NCBI GenBank assembly: GCA_019353055.1
Contig: JABAHL010000016.1
Location: forward strand, 1 to 60,092
Reading direction: 5' to 3'
Source of the DNA: Faucicola osloensis_C
Lineage (GTDB): Bacteria; Pseudomonadota; Gammaproteobacteria; Pseudomonadales; Moraxellaceae
Length of the DNA stretch: 60,092 nt
Shown here: in pieces, positions 34,363 through 43,228 of the stretch
Position numbering within the stretch: the first letter of the stretch is position 1
Layout: each line of letters begins with the position of its first letter
Program-made: the position numbers and the translations under genes
The notes under the pieces: model-generated
Database searches by the model: none
What the model saw: only the letters and a program-made list of their open reading frames with translations
Told to the model about the DNA's origin: nothing

Positions 34363-35640
34363 TTAAAGCCCTTTAAAATCATTGAACATGATACCAATAC
34401 CGACATTGGTGCTCTTATGATTATAGTCTTGGATGTTTTCACCATAACCATGGAATACTTGTAAAATCGCTTTCATACCGCCTGTCAATGGATAAGCATA
34501 ATCCACCTGTATAGCGCCTTTATTAGTACTTGGATTATAACGCATCACACCACCCACCGTGCTTTGGTCATTGAGCGGATACAACCAACGCACATCGCCA
34601 TAGCCCATGTAGTCCCCAATATCTGGGTTATCCGAGTCTTTACTATTCTCATTTGCGATTAGCCACAGTCTTGGAATCACGGTGAGTTTGCCCCACTCTG
34701 TTCCTGCCATCGCATAGATACGATTCCAAGAACGTGATAGCGGGTCTGACTGTCCATTTGATTCATGCACTAGACCTGCGCCCAACAGTCTTAATGACCC
34801 ATTCCCAGGCAGATTACCCTTGATAGGCTGTGTCAAAAATATCTCTGGCTGGTAATCTGAGCTGCGAAAAGGTCTTGAATACTTACCATTGTACACTTGC
34901 CAATAAGACTGCTGGGTATAGCCAAGCCACACATCGGCATTGGTATCGAACACATCTTGGGCAAGCTTGGTTTTCATTGAAATTTGCAGCTTGCTATCTA
35001 GGTGCTGCAGAGAATCTTTTGTAAAAGGCTCAGCCTGACGCGTGGGTGAATGGATGTCATAGTTTGGCGTGGCGTTGTACCAAAGCGGCATGACATACAT
35101 GGGCAAATGCGGACGTATCGTCAGTATCCCTTTGGGATCATTTTTATCCAAGTCATATAACACACTCAGTGGCGTATATTTTTCCACATCCGCTGCGGTA
35201 ACCCCCACTTGCTTTAAGATGGTTTTGTCAAGCTTGTTGGGCACCAAATTATCTAATTTTTTTTGCTCGTTTTTGGTTATCGTCGTGGTTGTGGTGGTGA
35301 CGGTTGCCGTTTGATCCACGGCTAACACTGGCACTGCTTTACCTTTTTTGATACTCACTTCCAAGGTTTTGGCAATATCAAGGGGCGCCTTGGCTTCAGG
35401 TTCGATTTTACCAACGCTTATCTTGTCAAAACAAGCCAACCGCGCGACATTATCAGTGATTTTTGAACAGGTTAGCAGCGTTTGTTGGTCGACAGGGATA
35501 ACGGTTGTTTTTAGCGAAGTTCTTGTTGAAGCTCTTGTTGAAGATTTTGTTGAAGTTTTTGCGTGCGTAGTTGCTGTAACTGTTAGTGTGGCTAGTATGG
35601 CAAGCGATAAAGAGGTACGGTAAAGCGTAAGCTGTGACAT
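34363..35640 (-). CDS. pldA: Outer membrane phospholipase A PldA (OMPLA)
   Basis: A 425-residue outer membrane phospholipase A. A signal peptide (cleavage after THA near residue 27) is followed by an unusual Ser/Thr/Lys-rich linker with repeated STR/STK units, then an N-terminal domain. The 12-stranded barrel carries the active-site segment HESNGQSDPLSRSWNRIY (His near 284, Ser near 294), the standard OMPLA signature. The Lys-Thr rich region is encoded by a 12-bp repeat. The ribosome site AAGG lies 7 bases before the ATG. PldA degrades lipids that appear in the outer leaflet during stress. Confidence 0.92.
   Translation of the reverse strand: MSQLTLYRTSLSLAILATLTVTATTHAKTSTKSSTRASTRTSLKTTVIPVDQQTLLTCSKITDNVARLACFDKISVGKIEPEAKAPLDIAKTLEVSIKKGKAVPVLAVDQTATVTTTTTTITKNEQKKLDNLVPNKLDKTILKQVGVTAADVEKYTPLSVLYDLDKNDPKGILTIRPHLPMYVMPLWYNATPNYDIHSPTRQAEPFTKDSLQHLDSKLQISMKTKLAQDVFDTNADVWLGYTQQSYWQVYNGKYSRPFRSSDYQPEIFLTQPIKGNLPGNGSLRLLGAGLVHESNGQSDPLSRSWNRIYAMAGTEWGKLTVIPRLWLIANENSKDSDNPDIGDYMGYGDVRWLYPLNDQSTVGGVMRYNPSTNKGAIQVDYAYPLTGGMKAILQVFHGYGENIQDYNHKSTNVGIGIMFNDFKGL
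35516..35563 (-). repeat. 12-bp repeat near the pldA start
   Basis: Four imperfect copies of GAAGxTCTTGTT (+ strand), encoding the repeating Ser-Thr-Arg/Lys linker after the signal peptide of PldA. In frame. Confidence 0.8.
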
Positions 35641-35783
35641 AGGTTGACCTTCTTACAAAAATATCGTTTATGATAGCAAAAATTGATGACAAATAGTTAA
35701 CAAATGCATAATAATTTTTAACAGTAAAGTAAAGTTTTAATCAACTATTGGCTCATCAATTATTGGTATTTTTATTGGTAATT

Positions 35784-36377
35784 CTATTGATACTGCTGGC
35801 CTTTATACTCAAGCCAACCGTCTTGATGACGGCTAGCGGGGTCACGGTGTGTCCAATGTACAACGCCACCTTTGTCGTTATAAATATATTCACCATAAAA
35901 ACGAATGGGATTTTTGGCTTGGATACCCTCGATGCGCGGTGCCAAATCAATATTATGGGCAATTAACACCGTGATGTTTGGATAGTTATCAATTTTGACC
36001 AAAAATTTTTGATGGCGGCTACCCTGATTATCGTCTTTTAGCACTTTAATCACCGTACCACATCCTAATACCTGTTGTTTAACGCTGGGATTTTTGGCTT
36101 GATAGGCTTGATTAATGACTTCGTTGTTGCAGTGAATATTTGTTGCCTGACGTTTTTTGTCAGTATAACTTGCTGAATTTTTTGCCGCCTCTTGATTGGA
36201 CTTTAAGTTCATTAACGGTGAATTTGGGCTTGCTAACTGGGTATTTCCGCTTTGGTTTTGGCTGTTATTTTGGCTTGGCTGTTGGTCGGCATTGCCTTCA
36301 TGGGAACACCCAGTGACAAAAATTAGCACCGCCAAAGTTAACGGGATGGCTATAGACTTTGCTAAGTGATAGTTCAA
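35784..36377 (-). CDS. DUF3465-type lipoprotein
   Basis: A 197-residue predicted lipoprotein. The signal sequence ends in the lipobox VTGC (Cys near residue 24). A Gln/Asn/Ser-rich linker is followed by a DUF3465-like OB-fold domain (about 100-197): GCGTVIKVL, HQKFLVKI, NPIRFYGEYIYN, GVVHWTHRDPASRHQDGWLEY. Cys residues in NIHCN and VLGCGTV could pair. Start is TTG at 36377, with AAAGG 11 bases upstream; I see no better ATG. Function of the family is unknown. It lies downstream of dsbD on the same strand. Confidence 0.8.
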   Translation of the reverse strand: MNYHLAKSIAIPLTLAVLIFVTGCSHEGNADQQPSQNNSQNQSGNTQLASPNSPLMNLKSNQEAAKNSASYTDKKRQATNIHCNNEVINQAYQAKNPSVKQQVLGCGTVIKVLKDDNQGSRHQKFLVKIDNYPNITVLIAHNIDLAPRIEGIQAKNPIRFYGEYIYNDKGGVVHWTHRDPASRHQDGWLEYKGQQYQ

Positions 36378-36429
36378 TTTTTATTTAACCTTTATGGTTG
36401 AATGAGTCGGTCAATCAGTTAACTTACTT

Positions 36430-38640
36430 TTATTTGACTGAGTTTTCTTTAACTGAGTTTAATTGGGACAAGAGTTGCTCAAAATCAGAGCGTTTGACTG
36501 CACCGTTTTGTCTTGCTACCAGTTGACCGTTTTGGTAAAACAACAATACAGGCGGACCGAACACGGCTAGTTTTTTATAGATTGCTTGGCTATCCGCCGT
36601 ATTGTCAGTCACATCGAGTTTGACAACTTGCCAGCTGGCTAAACTTTGCGGCGGGTTGGCAAAAATTTTATCCATGATACGACATTCAATGCACCACTCT
36701 GCGGTGACATCGACGACTAGCTTTGGATATTGCGTAAGCAAGGGTTCAAGCTCTGACAGTTTAGTGATTGTAATCGTTTGGGTGGTCTTTGTTGCCGTGA
36801 ATGCCGATTGCCCTGAGGTATTCACAAGCTTGTTAAGCGGCTGCCAACTATCTTGACTACCTGAGGCAGTGCCTATCACAAGACAGGCTGACCAAATCCA
36901 TGCTAGCAATGCTAGTGCTTGAGTGAGTAGTTGGCCTTTTTTGCCATGCCAGCGCCACAGCCATAAGCCAATCACAGCAAACCAAAGCGCCCATAGCATC
37001 AGCATCCAGCTTGATAGCCATATACGCTCTATCATCAATAAAGCGACGCCAAATAACAATAAACCAAAGCTGGTTTTGACCCAGTTCATCCACTCACCTG
37101 CTTTTGGCATAAAATTACCTTGAGTGGCGCCCAGTAAAATGAGCGGCGTAGATAGTCCAAGCCCCAACAAAAACAATGCGGCAAAACCCATCACAGGATC
37201 ACCTAGCGCTGCTACGCCTGCCAACGCGCCTGCAAGGGGTGCCGACACACAAGGGGAGACAACCAGTGCAGAAAACAAGCCCGTCAAATAACTACCACTT
37301 AAGGTACCGAGCCGATTTTCCCCAATTTGGCTGATTTTTTGGAACTTAACACGCAGCGCATGCGGCAATTGCCAGCGAATGACATCCAACATGTACAGTC
37401 CAAGCAGGATAAATAAACCTGCAAAAATTAGCAAAATGACAGGGTTTTGTAGCCAGTTTAGTATACCCAAAGATTGCCCAAATAACGCCACCACTGCGCC
37501 CAAAATGCCATAACTGGTGGCAACACCCACACCATAACTGCCCGTGAGTAATAACCCTTTTTTGGCGGATGGACGATGTTGACGGGCAACGATATTGGCT
37601 ACAATCGGCAGCATGGGTAACACACAAGGGGTAAAAGCTAACCCCAATCCTGCTAAAAACAACAGCAATAATGCAACACCGCTATGCTTGGTTAATCCAA
37701 AAATATCTTGATTGCTAGCGCTACCCGTCAAACTCGTTGCCACCGCCGCCGATGAAGCCGCGGGTTCAGTGATGACAGTTGTTTGGGCAGGTTGAGACGA
37801 TGCCATAGATACGACAGGGGCGGATGCCGTTAACTGCGCTGTAGTTAAGACATCGGTGGCTGAAGCATCGGTCACTGGGGTCAATGCGACTTGCTGCCCC
37901 GCTGTGGCTGTAGTGCCACTGGACAGCGCATCGATGGCAGACGGTGTACTAGTTGCCTCATTGACGGTTTTAGCAGGGGTCAAGCTAGCAGATTGCTGAG
38001 TCGTTGTCGGGGCAGCATCGCTGGTCGTCGCCACGGTATTGGTGACTTTGGTTTGAGCGGTTTTTGACGACATTGCCTCTGATTTTTTTGCGGCATTTTT
38101 GGTGGAAGCTGCCAATTGGGTGATGACAAATTTGGTCTTTTCAGGGGGATAGCAAAGCCCTATTTTGGCACAGCCCTGCCATTTGACCGTAGCAGGTTGC
38201 GAGGTGATTGCTTTATCAGAGCTTAATGTGGTGGTGGCAGTAAAGGGTTGTTCAAACACAGGTACCCGACCAAAATCCGGGTCATCCACATAGGTCGGTG
38301 CTGCACTAAATTGTAGTGGTGTCGCTGTTACCCCGTCAGGTAATTGTAAGGTTAATTTATCCCGATACGCATAATAGCCTGCCTTGACATCCACATGAAT
38401 GGTCACTACTTGCCCTTTTTGCTCAGTATAGACTTTAAAAGCCTCATGCACCGGTAGCGGCTTGTCTTTGGCGGTCAAGCTGGGATTGTCACTGCCGCCA
38501 AAAATCTCGCTTAAACTAATCGCTTGCGCGCTTGGCATAGTGAGGCTAGTGACAGCCAGTAGCGTGCCAAGTAGAGAGACATGACGACTCACGGTTCGAA
38601 AACAACACAGGGGCGTAGGCATAGGGGATATATTTTTCAA
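36430..38640 (-). CDS. dsbD: Thiol:disulfide interchange protein DsbD
   Basis: DsbD carries electrons from cytoplasmic thioredoxin to the periplasm. Signal peptide to about residue 40 (SAQA); the alpha domain (about 45-180) has the CAKIGLC pair; eight TM segments (about 320-600) include FTPCVLPMLP and VSPCVSAPLAG, the two membrane Cys; the C-terminal thioredoxin domain has WCIEC near 648. All six redox Cys are present. The protein is 736 residues, longer than E. coli's 565, because of an Ala/Thr/Ser-rich linker of ~110 residues between the alpha domain and the membrane part. The TTG at 38640 has GAGAAG upstream; ATG 38622 is an alternative. Confidence 0.93.
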   Translation of the reverse strand: MKNISPMPTPLCCFRTVSRHVSLLGTLLAVTSLTMPSAQAISLSEIFGGSDNPSLTAKDKPLPVHEAFKVYTEQKGQVVTIHVDVKAGYYAYRDKLTLQLPDGVTATPLQFSAAPTYVDDPDFGRVPVFEQPFTATTTLSSDKAITSQPATVKWQGCAKIGLCYPPEKTKFVITQLAASTKNAAKKSEAMSSKTAQTKVTNTVATTSDAAPTTTQQSASLTPAKTVNEATSTPSAIDALSSGTTATAGQQVALTPVTDASATDVLTTAQLTASAPVVSMASSQPAQTTVITEPAASSAAVATSLTGSASNQDIFGLTKHSGVALLLLFLAGLGLAFTPCVLPMLPIVANIVARQHRPSAKKGLLLTGSYGVGVATSYGILGAVVALFGQSLGILNWLQNPVILLIFAGLFILLGLYMLDVIRWQLPHALRVKFQKISQIGENRLGTLSGSYLTGLFSALVVSPCVSAPLAGALAGVAALGDPVMGFAALFLLGLGLSTPLILLGATQGNFMPKAGEWMNWVKTSFGLLLFGVALLMIERIWLSSWMLMLWALWFAVIGLWLWRWHGKKGQLLTQALALLAWIWSACLVIGTASGSQDSWQPLNKLVNTSGQSAFTATKTTQTITITKLSELEPLLTQYPKLVVDVTAEWCIECRIMDKIFANPPQSLASWQVVKLDVTDNTADSQAIYKKLAVFGPPVLLFYQNGQLVARQNGAVKRSDFEQLLSQLNSVKENSVK

Positions 38641-38679
38641 AGAAAACTTCTCATATATTTTAAATTCACAGGTTTTAAA

Positions 38680-38720
38680 TTTATACGTTTCAGATTTATA
38701 CGTTTCAGATTTATACGTTT
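38680..38720. repeat. 15-bp tandem repeat upstream of dsbD
   Basis: TTTATACGTTTCAGA is present twice (38680-38694, 38695-38709) plus 11 bases of a third copy. On the dsbD strand each copy contains a TATAAA box, so copy number might affect the leader or promoter. A TATAAT at 38737-38732 (same strand) may be the true -10. Confidence 0.75.
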
Positions 38721-38780
38721 TAAGCCACGTAATTATACTATGACGGCTAATTTTAACTAATCCCTGTCCAAAAACCTAGC

Positions 38781-38811
38781 AAAAAAAATCAGAGTGCGTG
38801 ACTCTGATTTT
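38781..38811 (-). terminator. Terminator after gspG
   Basis: An 11-base-pair stem (38785-38795 with 38801-38811) and five-base loop GCGTG, followed leftward by eight U in the transcript. It lies 25 bases after the gspG stop. Confidence 0.85.
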
Positions 38812-38835
38812 GTTAACCCAGTAACAGCACTAAAC

Positions 38836-39273
38836 TTATAATTTAGCAAAAATGTCTGCGTCTTGTCCTTCGCCGCCTTCTTTGCCATCAGCCCCCAATG
38901 AGAACAAATCATAGGTTCTGCCTTCTGTACCTGGGATAACGTATTGTAGGTCATTATCCCAGCCATCTTTCGGGAAACCGCCTTTAATATACCCGCCCTC
39001 TGGCCAGTTTTTGGCACCTTGTGGTGGCTTATTTAAGGCGTCTAACCCTTCTTGGGTAGTGGGATAGCGACCATTGTCCACTTTAAACATATCAATGGCG
39101 TTTGAGGTGGTGGATAATGCCGTTTCGGTGGTTTTGACGCGGGCTTTGTCACTTTGACCCACCACTTTGGGTACCACAAGACCTGCCAAAATTGCCAAAA
39201 TGACAATCACCACCATGACTTCAATTAAGGTAAAACCCGCTTGACGATTTTTTGATACATGAGCAAAACACAT
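38836..39273 (-). CDS. gspG: Type II secretion major pseudopilin GspG
   Basis: A ~145-residue pseudopilin: leader ending in QAG, then FTLIEVMVVIVILAILAGLVVPKVVGQ, the GspG signature, and the calcium-binding C-terminal fold of the family (PTTQEGLDALNKPP, GGYIKGGFPKDGWDNDLQY, YDLFSLGADGKEGGEGQDADI). Start chosen at 39273 because GGAAA lies upstream; ATG 39285 is an alternative. It forms the periplasmic pseudopilus of the type II system. Only gspF is nearby; the rest of the system is not in the window. Confidence 0.93.
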   Translation of the reverse strand: MCFAHVSKNRQAGFTLIEVMVVIVILAILAGLVVPKVVGQSDKARVKTTETALSTTSNAIDMFKVDNGRYPTTQEGLDALNKPPQGAKNWPEGGYIKGGFPKDGWDNDLQYVIPGTEGRTYDLFSLGADGKEGGEGQDADIFAKL

Positions 39274-39383
39274 ACGAATTTCCATTTTTTAGATTTTTAG
39301 CACGTTTGATAAGGTGTTAGGATTTTACACGGCTTTTTTGACAATTTGCATACCGATTTGGTTAATTTTGTTGGATGATTTAT

Positions 39384-39413
39384 CCATTAATTATTTAGCC
39401 ATTAATTATTTGG
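39384..39413. repeat. 15-bp duplication between gspF and gspG
   Basis: CCATTAATTATTTAG (39384-39398) is followed by CCATTAATTATTTGG (39399-39413), differing at one position. It lies just downstream of the gspF stop. Confidence 0.75.
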
Positions 39414-39425
39414 CGGTTTTAGGGT

Positions 39426-40631
39426 TTACCCTGCCAAATCATTCATATTGATAATCGGTAGCATCACTGCCATCACAATGGTCATGACAATCACGCCCAT
39501 CAGCACCAACATCAGCGGCTCAAGTAGTGACAATAGCGTGCTAATCATATTGGTGGCTTCATTTTGCTGCATCGCTGCTGCACGCGTCAGCATGTCATCA
39601 AGCTCGCCTGAATTCTCGCCGCTTTTAATCATCTGTACCATCATCGGCGGAAAATAATTACTGCGCTCAAGCTGGCTTGATAGGCTCGCGCCTTCGGTGA
39701 CTTTTTCTGTGGCGCGCGCGATGGTATGTTTGATATGGGTATTGGTGGTGACTGCCGCGCCGATGGCTAGTGCTTCCACCAACGGCACCCCTGAACGTAC
39801 CAAAATCGCTAACGTACTGGCAAAACGTGATGCGTTCAGATTTCGCGATAATTTACCAAACACCGGCAAGCGCAAGATAAATTGGTCAAAAGTGGCTTTG
39901 CCTGCCGCCGTTTTAATAAACTTCACAAATAAAAAAACCGCACCGATTAGCCCGCTTAATATCAGCCACCACCATTGGGTTAAGAGGTTAGACAATGTCA
40001 ACACCACTTGGGTAATCCATGGCAGCGCTTGCTCGGATTGTTCAAACACTTTGACAATTTTTGGCACGACAAAGCTCATCAAGCCCACCACCACTGCCAC
40101 TGCCATCATCAGCAAAATTATCGGATACACCATCGCGCCTTGTACTTTTTTTTGCATGGCAAAGCGATTTTCGGTGTAATCGGCTAACTGGTTTAAAATC
40201 AAATCCAAATGCCCTGAGCGCTCACCTGCGGCAATGGTGGCAATATAAATTGCGGGAAAATTACCAGAGTCTTGTAGCGCGCTCGCTAGGCTATAGCCTT
40301 CCAATACTTTGCCGCGCACACCATGCATCAACGCTTTGACATGCGGTTTCTCGCTTTGTTTGGCAATCGCTTGCAACGCTTGTTCAATCGGTATAGAAGC
40401 TGCCAACAACACCGACAATTGGCGGGTGATTAATGCCAAATCATACGCACCCACCCCTTTTTGCCACAATCGGTTGCGACTGACATCGGTTTTTTGTACA
40501 GGTGAGACTTCGACAGGCAGTAAATTTTTATCACGCAGTTGTTGGCGGATTAGCCTAGCAGAATCGCCCTCAAGAATACCTTGGTGTGACTTGCCTTGGG
40601 TATCCATGGCTTTATACTGAAATGCGGGCAT
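39426..40631 (-). CDS. gspF: Type II secretion inner-membrane protein GspF
   Basis: A 401-residue platform protein with two GspF domains (about 65-190 and 268-390; PF00482) and three transmembrane segments. The MPAFQYKAMDTQGKSHQGILEGDSAR start is standard, as are LLAASIPIEQALQAIAKQ and VRSGVPLVEALAIGA. It anchors the pseudopilus assembly ATPase in the inner membrane. ATG 40631 is set by GGGA upstream. GspF and GspG on one strand with 150 bases between suggests one operon. Confidence 0.92.
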   Translation of the reverse strand: MPAFQYKAMDTQGKSHQGILEGDSARLIRQQLRDKNLLPVEVSPVQKTDVSRNRLWQKGVGAYDLALITRQLSVLLAASIPIEQALQAIAKQSEKPHVKALMHGVRGKVLEGYSLASALQDSGNFPAIYIATIAAGERSGHLDLILNQLADYTENRFAMQKKVQGAMVYPIILLMMAVAVVVGLMSFVVPKIVKVFEQSEQALPWITQVVLTLSNLLTQWWWLILSGLIGAVFLFVKFIKTAAGKATFDQFILRLPVFGKLSRNLNASRFASTLAILVRSGVPLVEALAIGAAVTTNTHIKHTIARATEKVTEGASLSSQLERSNYFPPMMVQMIKSGENSGELDDMLTRAAAMQQNEATNMISTLLSLLEPLMLVLMGVIVMTIVMAVMLPIINMNDLAG

Positions 40632-40658
40632 GTGAGTTCCCAACGGGTAAGATTAGCG

Positions 40659-41555
40659 TTATTTTAAAGGCTTAATAGGCTGAAATAAAGACTCGTTTTC
40701 ATTGGAATCATATTGTACCAACACCGATAGCTCATCACGCAAGTCTTGTTTGTTAAAGCTATTAACCTCAGTAATCAGCATTTTCTCGATTCGTTTGTCA
40801 ACGGCGTATTCACTGATTTGCGCACAATAGATGGCTAATTGATAAACTTGCGCTTTGAGCGACTCATCGAGTGATTGCAATAGTCTCACCAATTCTGCCA
40901 CATTGATGACTTGGTAAGGGTAATTGGGAATCGCCGCCTCTTTTAATGGGGTGACTGAATAGTTGACACCGAGATGGGCAAAATAATAACAACTAAATAG
41001 ATAACCTAAAATATGCCCCACAAAATAACCCCGGTCATTGTGATAGCATGCCACGCCCAAAAACTCAATCACGGTCGCCGCCAAACTATGCTCAAGACCG
41101 CGAAATTCAGCGGATGATGGCATCAAGCCTACGGTTGGCAGGTTCATTAAATTTTTGTTTTGGCTGACAAGCTGCCAACCAATCGGTCGCTGCGGCGATA
41201 AATGATGGCTAATCGACATCACCAAATCATCGACGATATGTAAATTATTGAACAAATGCTGCAGTTGCATCAGCCCAACATTATCGCGCATGTTCAAATA
41301 TTTGGCGACTTGCAGTTTTTTAGTTTCAATAAACTGGGATTTTTTACTGGAGATATAAAATAACAGTTGGTGGGGTTGGGAGTGCTCAAAATACTGGGTC
41401 ACCGCATTTTCTTGTGCATGAAACACGGCGGTGTATTGACTGGTAACATCCATTGGGTTAACACCACGATGGTCTATCGCAGGGTCTTCTGGATTGGGCT
41501 TGATGTGCAAGCCATGTGCTTCGACAGGTTGACCTTTGGTAGTTGAAGTTTCCAT
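40659..41555 (-). CDS. Uncharacterised 298-residue protein
   Basis: I do not recognise the family. The protein has no signal peptide and only a weak hydrophobic stretch near residues 180-200 (GHILGYLFSCYYFAHLG). It is mostly helical, with a conserved-looking centre (PSSAEFRGLEHSLAATVIEF, ACYHNDRGYFVGHILGYL) that could bind a ligand or metal through its His/Cys residues. The ORF is well-behaved in codon use and ends 27 bases before gspF, so it may share the gspF transcript. An AraC regulator lies upstream on the same strand. Function unknown. Confidence 0.75.
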   Translation of the reverse strand: METSTTKGQPVEAHGLHIKPNPEDPAIDHRGVNPMDVTSQYTAVFHAQENAVTQYFEHSQPHQLLFYISSKKSQFIETKKLQVAKYLNMRDNVGLMQLQHLFNNLHIVDDLVMSISHHLSPQRPIGWQLVSQNKNLMNLPTVGLMPSSAEFRGLEHSLAATVIEFLGVACYHNDRGYFVGHILGYLFSCYYFAHLGVNYSVTPLKEAAIPNYPYQVINVAELVRLLQSLDESLKAQVYQLAIYCAQISEYAVDKRIEKMLITEVNSFNKQDLRDELSVLVQYDSNENESLFQPIKPLK

Positions 41556-41713
41556 GTTGGCAATCGCAGCTGATAAAATATGGGACAGTGCTTGTCACTA
41601 TATCATACCCCTATCGACATAACCTAACAGATATTGCTATGAAAATAGACTGGGCATTCTTGGTTGCGATAAAATTTGCTATAAGATATAAAGCTTGCTA
41701 TAAAAGTGGCGAT

Positions 41714-41750
41714 AACCACAAAACCGCAGCAAACCTGCTTTTTTGTGGTT
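41714..41750. terminator. Hairpin downstream of the AraC gene
   Basis: AACCACAAAA (41714-41723) pairs with TTTTGTGGTT (41741-41750), with an inner GCAG/CTGC stem. It may end the araC-type transcript, although the U run is poor on that strand. Confidence 0.4.
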
Positions 41751-41773
41751 AATTAGGGTTCTCGACTACCGAC

Positions 41774-42757
41774 TTATTCCTCAATCAAGCTGTCAGCAAA
41801 ATGCGCACCCTCGGTTCGAAACGACTGGCGATATTTTCGTGGTGACATTTTATAGACGCGTTTGAATGCTTGGCTAAAGGTACTATCGGAGGCATAACCC
41901 ACTAACTCACTGATACGGCTAATGCTATTTTCTTGTAGTCGTAAATACCGGGCTGCAAGACGAAGTCGATAGTCGGTTAAATAAGTTAACGGCGGCACCC
42001 CCACTACTTCACGAAAATGCTCGGCAAAACTACTGCGTGACATCCCGGCGACTTCAGCTAACTTATGAATGGTCCAATTGGTCTCAGGTCGATCATGCAT
42101 GACTGCCAACGCCTTGGCAAGATAAGGATCTTTCACAGCTTTTAGCCAATTATCTGTCGCTTCGGGCAAATCCTCAATATAATTGCGCACACACTCAATC
42201 ATCAAAATACTGGCGATACGATTGATAATGGTCATTTTACCAAGTCGGTTCTGCTCAGACTCTAATGCCAAAAATTTGACACCCAAATCAAGCATAATCA
42301 TTTTTTGCTCATCGTTTGATTCGCTTTCTGGCAAAATTTTTGGTAAAGCACTGAGTAACGGGCGCGTAATCTCTCGATCGTAATGGCACACAATCGCGAC
42401 CATTTCAGTTGTTTGCGCTGGCTCATCACCTTTGCTATAAATGACCGGATTACCCAAGTGGATAGTTTCAACAGTTTGGCTAGTTAATAATGGGGCAATG
42501 TCAATTGATGGGATATCAGATTGCCCCACACCACAAATAAGGTGTTTTTTGCCGCCTGGCACCATGACCACATCGCGCGCGTGTGCGTTGCGATATACGT
42601 CATCGACCTTAATACTAATCCCACCTGTGGTAATCAAATAAAACACGATACAATCTTTTTTATCTAACTCAAACGACCACTCCCCAGTGGCGTGTATATA
42701 GTGATACTGAGTTTGATACAAATGTATATCTTCAAGCAACATACTGAGTGCATCCAT
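41774..42757 (-). CDS. AraC-family transcriptional regulator
   Basis: A 327-residue regulator with an N-terminal cupin-type sensor (Cupin_6; about residues 1-190, including FYLITTGGISIKVD and the DVVMVPGGKKHLI loop) and a C-terminal double helix-turn-helix (about 218-315) with WTIHKLAEVAGMSRSSFAEHFREVVGV and SRISELVGYASDSTFSQAFKRVYKMSPRKYR-like sequence. The ATG has AGGAAG 7 bases upstream. The ligand and target are unknown; no obvious regulated gene flanks it. Confidence 0.9.
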   Translation of the reverse strand: MDALSMLLEDIHLYQTQYHYIHATGEWSFELDKKDCIVFYLITTGGISIKVDDVYRNAHARDVVMVPGGKKHLICGVGQSDIPSIDIAPLLTSQTVETIHLGNPVIYSKGDEPAQTTEMVAIVCHYDREITRPLLSALPKILPESESNDEQKMIMLDLGVKFLALESEQNRLGKMTIINRIASILMIECVRNYIEDLPEATDNWLKAVKDPYLAKALAVMHDRPETNWTIHKLAEVAGMSRSSFAEHFREVVGVPPLTYLTDYRLRLAARYLRLQENSISRISELVGYASDSTFSQAFKRVYKMSPRKYRQSFRTEGAHFADSLIEE

Positions 42758-42884
42758 TAATTCTTCCTAAGTTATTGACACAGCAATTTAAAAAAATGCA
42801 ACATAAACTACAAACCAGCTAACTTACAAGCCAAACTTTAGTAATTGGACTTGAGATAAAAATTTAAAGACGTATACATAAACC

Positions 42885-43151
42885 GTCATCCTCATTATCA
42901 GCAATCATATCATCTTTTACAGACGCTGCTGGTTAAGTTTGAGTCTGTAGGGCTATTAAAATCTAGTGTTAGCGCCCGCAAAAATGCTTTATTTTTCAAA
43001 GATTTCAAAGATGGTGGGTCACAGAAAGTAGACATTTGTTATGGGTTATACACTAGCGGTAGGATGTTTGGGTGTCTAAACAAATAAATAAGTGAATAAA
43101 TAGCTAAGCAGCTAAACCTAATTAGCCAAATCAGCCATTTGGCTTTTTTTT
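42885..43151 (+). ncRNA. Candidate small RNA, possibly 6S RNA (ssrS)
   Basis: An orphan terminator upstream of ygfA marks a transcript in the position where 6S RNA lies in many beta- and gamma-proteobacteria. The region folds on paper into a long-range structure: AGACGC (42921-42926) with GTGTCT (43072-43077), and CTAGTGT (42963-42969) with ACACTAG (43050-43056). A segment GGGTTATACACTAGCGG recalls the GGGTTACAGCCTGCGG of E. coli 6S, but overall similarity is weak. Exact ends are not known; the promoter-like boxes near 42851-42878 are only suggestive. Confidence 0.4.
43124..43151 (+). terminator. Strong terminator upstream of ygfA
   Basis: An eight-base-pair stem (AGCCAAAT/ATTTGGCT, loop CAGCC) is followed by seven more T. 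It points rightward although the nearest upstream gene is on the other strand. Confidence 0.85.
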
Positions 43152-43228
43152 GATTTTGATTTATTATCATGCTTTATTATCAATGGCTTAAATATAGTCC
43201 ATAACCAATCCATCATCGCTATGAATCT

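Larger units (their letters stand above)
42758..43228. other. Intergenic region before ygfA with candidate small RNA
   Basis: 470 bases without a gene. It contains a strong rightward terminator at 43124-43151, a candidate promoter (TTGAGA 42851-42856, 16-base spacer, TATACA 42873-42878) and a stretch with long-range complementary segments between about 42921 and 43077. No rightward gene ends here, so the terminator needs another transcript. Confidence 0.5.

Noticed and set aside
35453..35692. Open frame with Asn-Phe-Lys repeats opposite the pldA start
   Set aside because: The repeats come from the pldA 12-bp units read in another frame; no independent evidence.
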